64,000 bases of DNA from JAJDFU01 sp964640855. GTDB taxonomy: Bacteria > Bacteroidota > Bacteroidia > Chitinophagales > Saprospiraceae. A program made the translations under genes and the position numbers. The stretch lies in assembly GCA_964640855.1 (NCBI GenBank), contig CAZXIX010000011.1, positions 1-64,000 on the forward strand. The letters are read 5' to 3'. Positions 63,475 through 64,000 of this stretch are shown piece after piece; positions within the stretch are counted from its first letter, which is position 1, and the number at the start of each line of letters is the position of its first letter. Under the pieces are notes generated by a model. It searched no databases and was not told the DNA's origin. It saw only the letters and a list, made by a program, of their open reading frames with translations.

Positions 63475-64000
63475 TCAATAATCAACCTGTATGCCAATGC
63501 TGGGAATGATCGTTCCTTGCTGAACGGATATGGTTTTCAGCTTGTATTGCTGCTCTGCGGGCGGAGCTTCCGGGTTGATGATGATGCCGTCTCCGATGGG
63601 AGTCCCGTTTTCGTCCAGCGGGCGATCCAGGATCAATTCCTCCTCTATGATGCCTCCCCCAAAGACATTCTCTATGTCCAGGTAGACGTTCAGGCTCCAT
63701 TTTTTAAAGAACCACTTCTTGTCCACCCGGATGTCAAGGCCGTCAACCGAGTTTAGCCGAAGGGTATTCAATTGATCGAAATCGGGAATGCCCTGGCCGT
63801 TGCGATCCCAGTTTACAACCAAAGCGGATCGTTCTTCATCAAAGGGGGTAAAGGGCAAGCCACTTTGGAAACGCCAGTTGATACCGACTTCCCAGTTCTT
63901 TTTAAATCGTTTGCCGGCAGCCAGGTTGATGATGTGACGAGCATCCCAGGAGGAGGGAATGAAATCTCCGTTCTTATCCTCGAATTCACTCCGCCCCAGG
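63475..64000 (-). CDS. TonB-dependent receptor, C-terminal part
   Basis: 175 residues of the C-terminal barrel; the frame is open to the window edge, so the plug domain and most strands lie beyond it. SSWDARHIINLAAGKRF, WEVGINWRFQSGLPFTP and WSLNVYLDIENVFG are late-barrel strands typical of outer-membrane TonB-dependent receptors, and the end TIIPSIGIQVDY has the aromatic C-terminal strand used for BAM insertion. Ligand not predictable. Confidence 0.85.
   Translation of the reverse strand, partial: LGRSEFEDKNGDFIPSSWDARHIINLAAGKRFKKNWEVGINWRFQSGLPFTPFDEERSALVVNWDRNGQGIPDFDQLNTLRLNSVDGLDIRVDKKWFFKKWSLNVYLDIENVFGGGIIEEELILDRPLDENGTPIGDGIIINPEAPPAEQQYKLKTISVQQGTIIPSIGIQVDY

Overview
The window is a contiguous chromosomal stretch from a Bacteroidota bacterium, most likely of the Saprospiria/Lewinella-like branch. 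This placement is an inference from four things: type IX secretion genes (gldJ, porP/sprF, porU, porV), the small DUF4295 gene between rpmG and ftsY, promoters of the Bacteroidota TTTG-N(20-23)-TAnnTTTG type, and a crtD-cruF-crtZ set that fits saproxanthin-type carotenoids. No insertion sequence, prophage, CRISPR array or other clear mobile DNA was seen; the window looks like core chromosome.

Layout. 1-1850: end of a tRNA-Arg, then rpmB, rpmG, a DUF4295 gene and ftsY. 1957-7880: an App1-type phosphatase, a DUF4174 protein, a secreted SH3-like protein, ribA, an amino-acid dehydrogenase and an arginase-fold protein. 7885-17350: murF, gldJ and porP on the minus strand, divergent from porU and porV; these supply outer-membrane parts and the sortase of type IX secretion and gliding. 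17381-17869: a two-way terminator and the RNase P RNA. 18026-22293: carotenoid genes, a tail-anchored unknown and a BASS transporter.

22373-45749 (all minus strand): sucD, a DivIC/FtsB-like gene, eno and carA lie downstream of one merged str-S10-spc-alpha ribosomal supercluster, rpsL to rplQ, without tuf. A clear promoter lies before rpsL, further promoter-like sites before rplP and infA, and hairpins between rpsJ/rplC, rpmD/rplO and rpsD/rpoA, suggesting the cluster is subdivided at the RNA level. L28, L33, L36 and S14 are all of the zinc-free type.

45996-52610: an acyl-ACP thioesterase, a methyltransferase, a metallophosphoesterase, a conserved membrane protein, an S9 peptidase and a secreted unknown. 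52820-57579: the glyoxylate shunt genes aceB-aceA, divergent from a RamB/ScfR-type regulator whose upstream region holds a perfect 13-bp palindrome, a row of tight hairpins and a 26-codon reading frame ending one base before the regulator start. 57564-64000: a HemL-like aminotransferase, a secreted caspase-SUMF1 fusion, a cupin, small secreted or membrane proteins and the end of a TonB-dependent receptor.

The strongest candidates for something new are the structured leader and operator region at the aceBA/regulator divergence, the caspase-SUMF1 fusion, and the arginase-fold protein beside the type IX genes that lacks the expected metal ligands.
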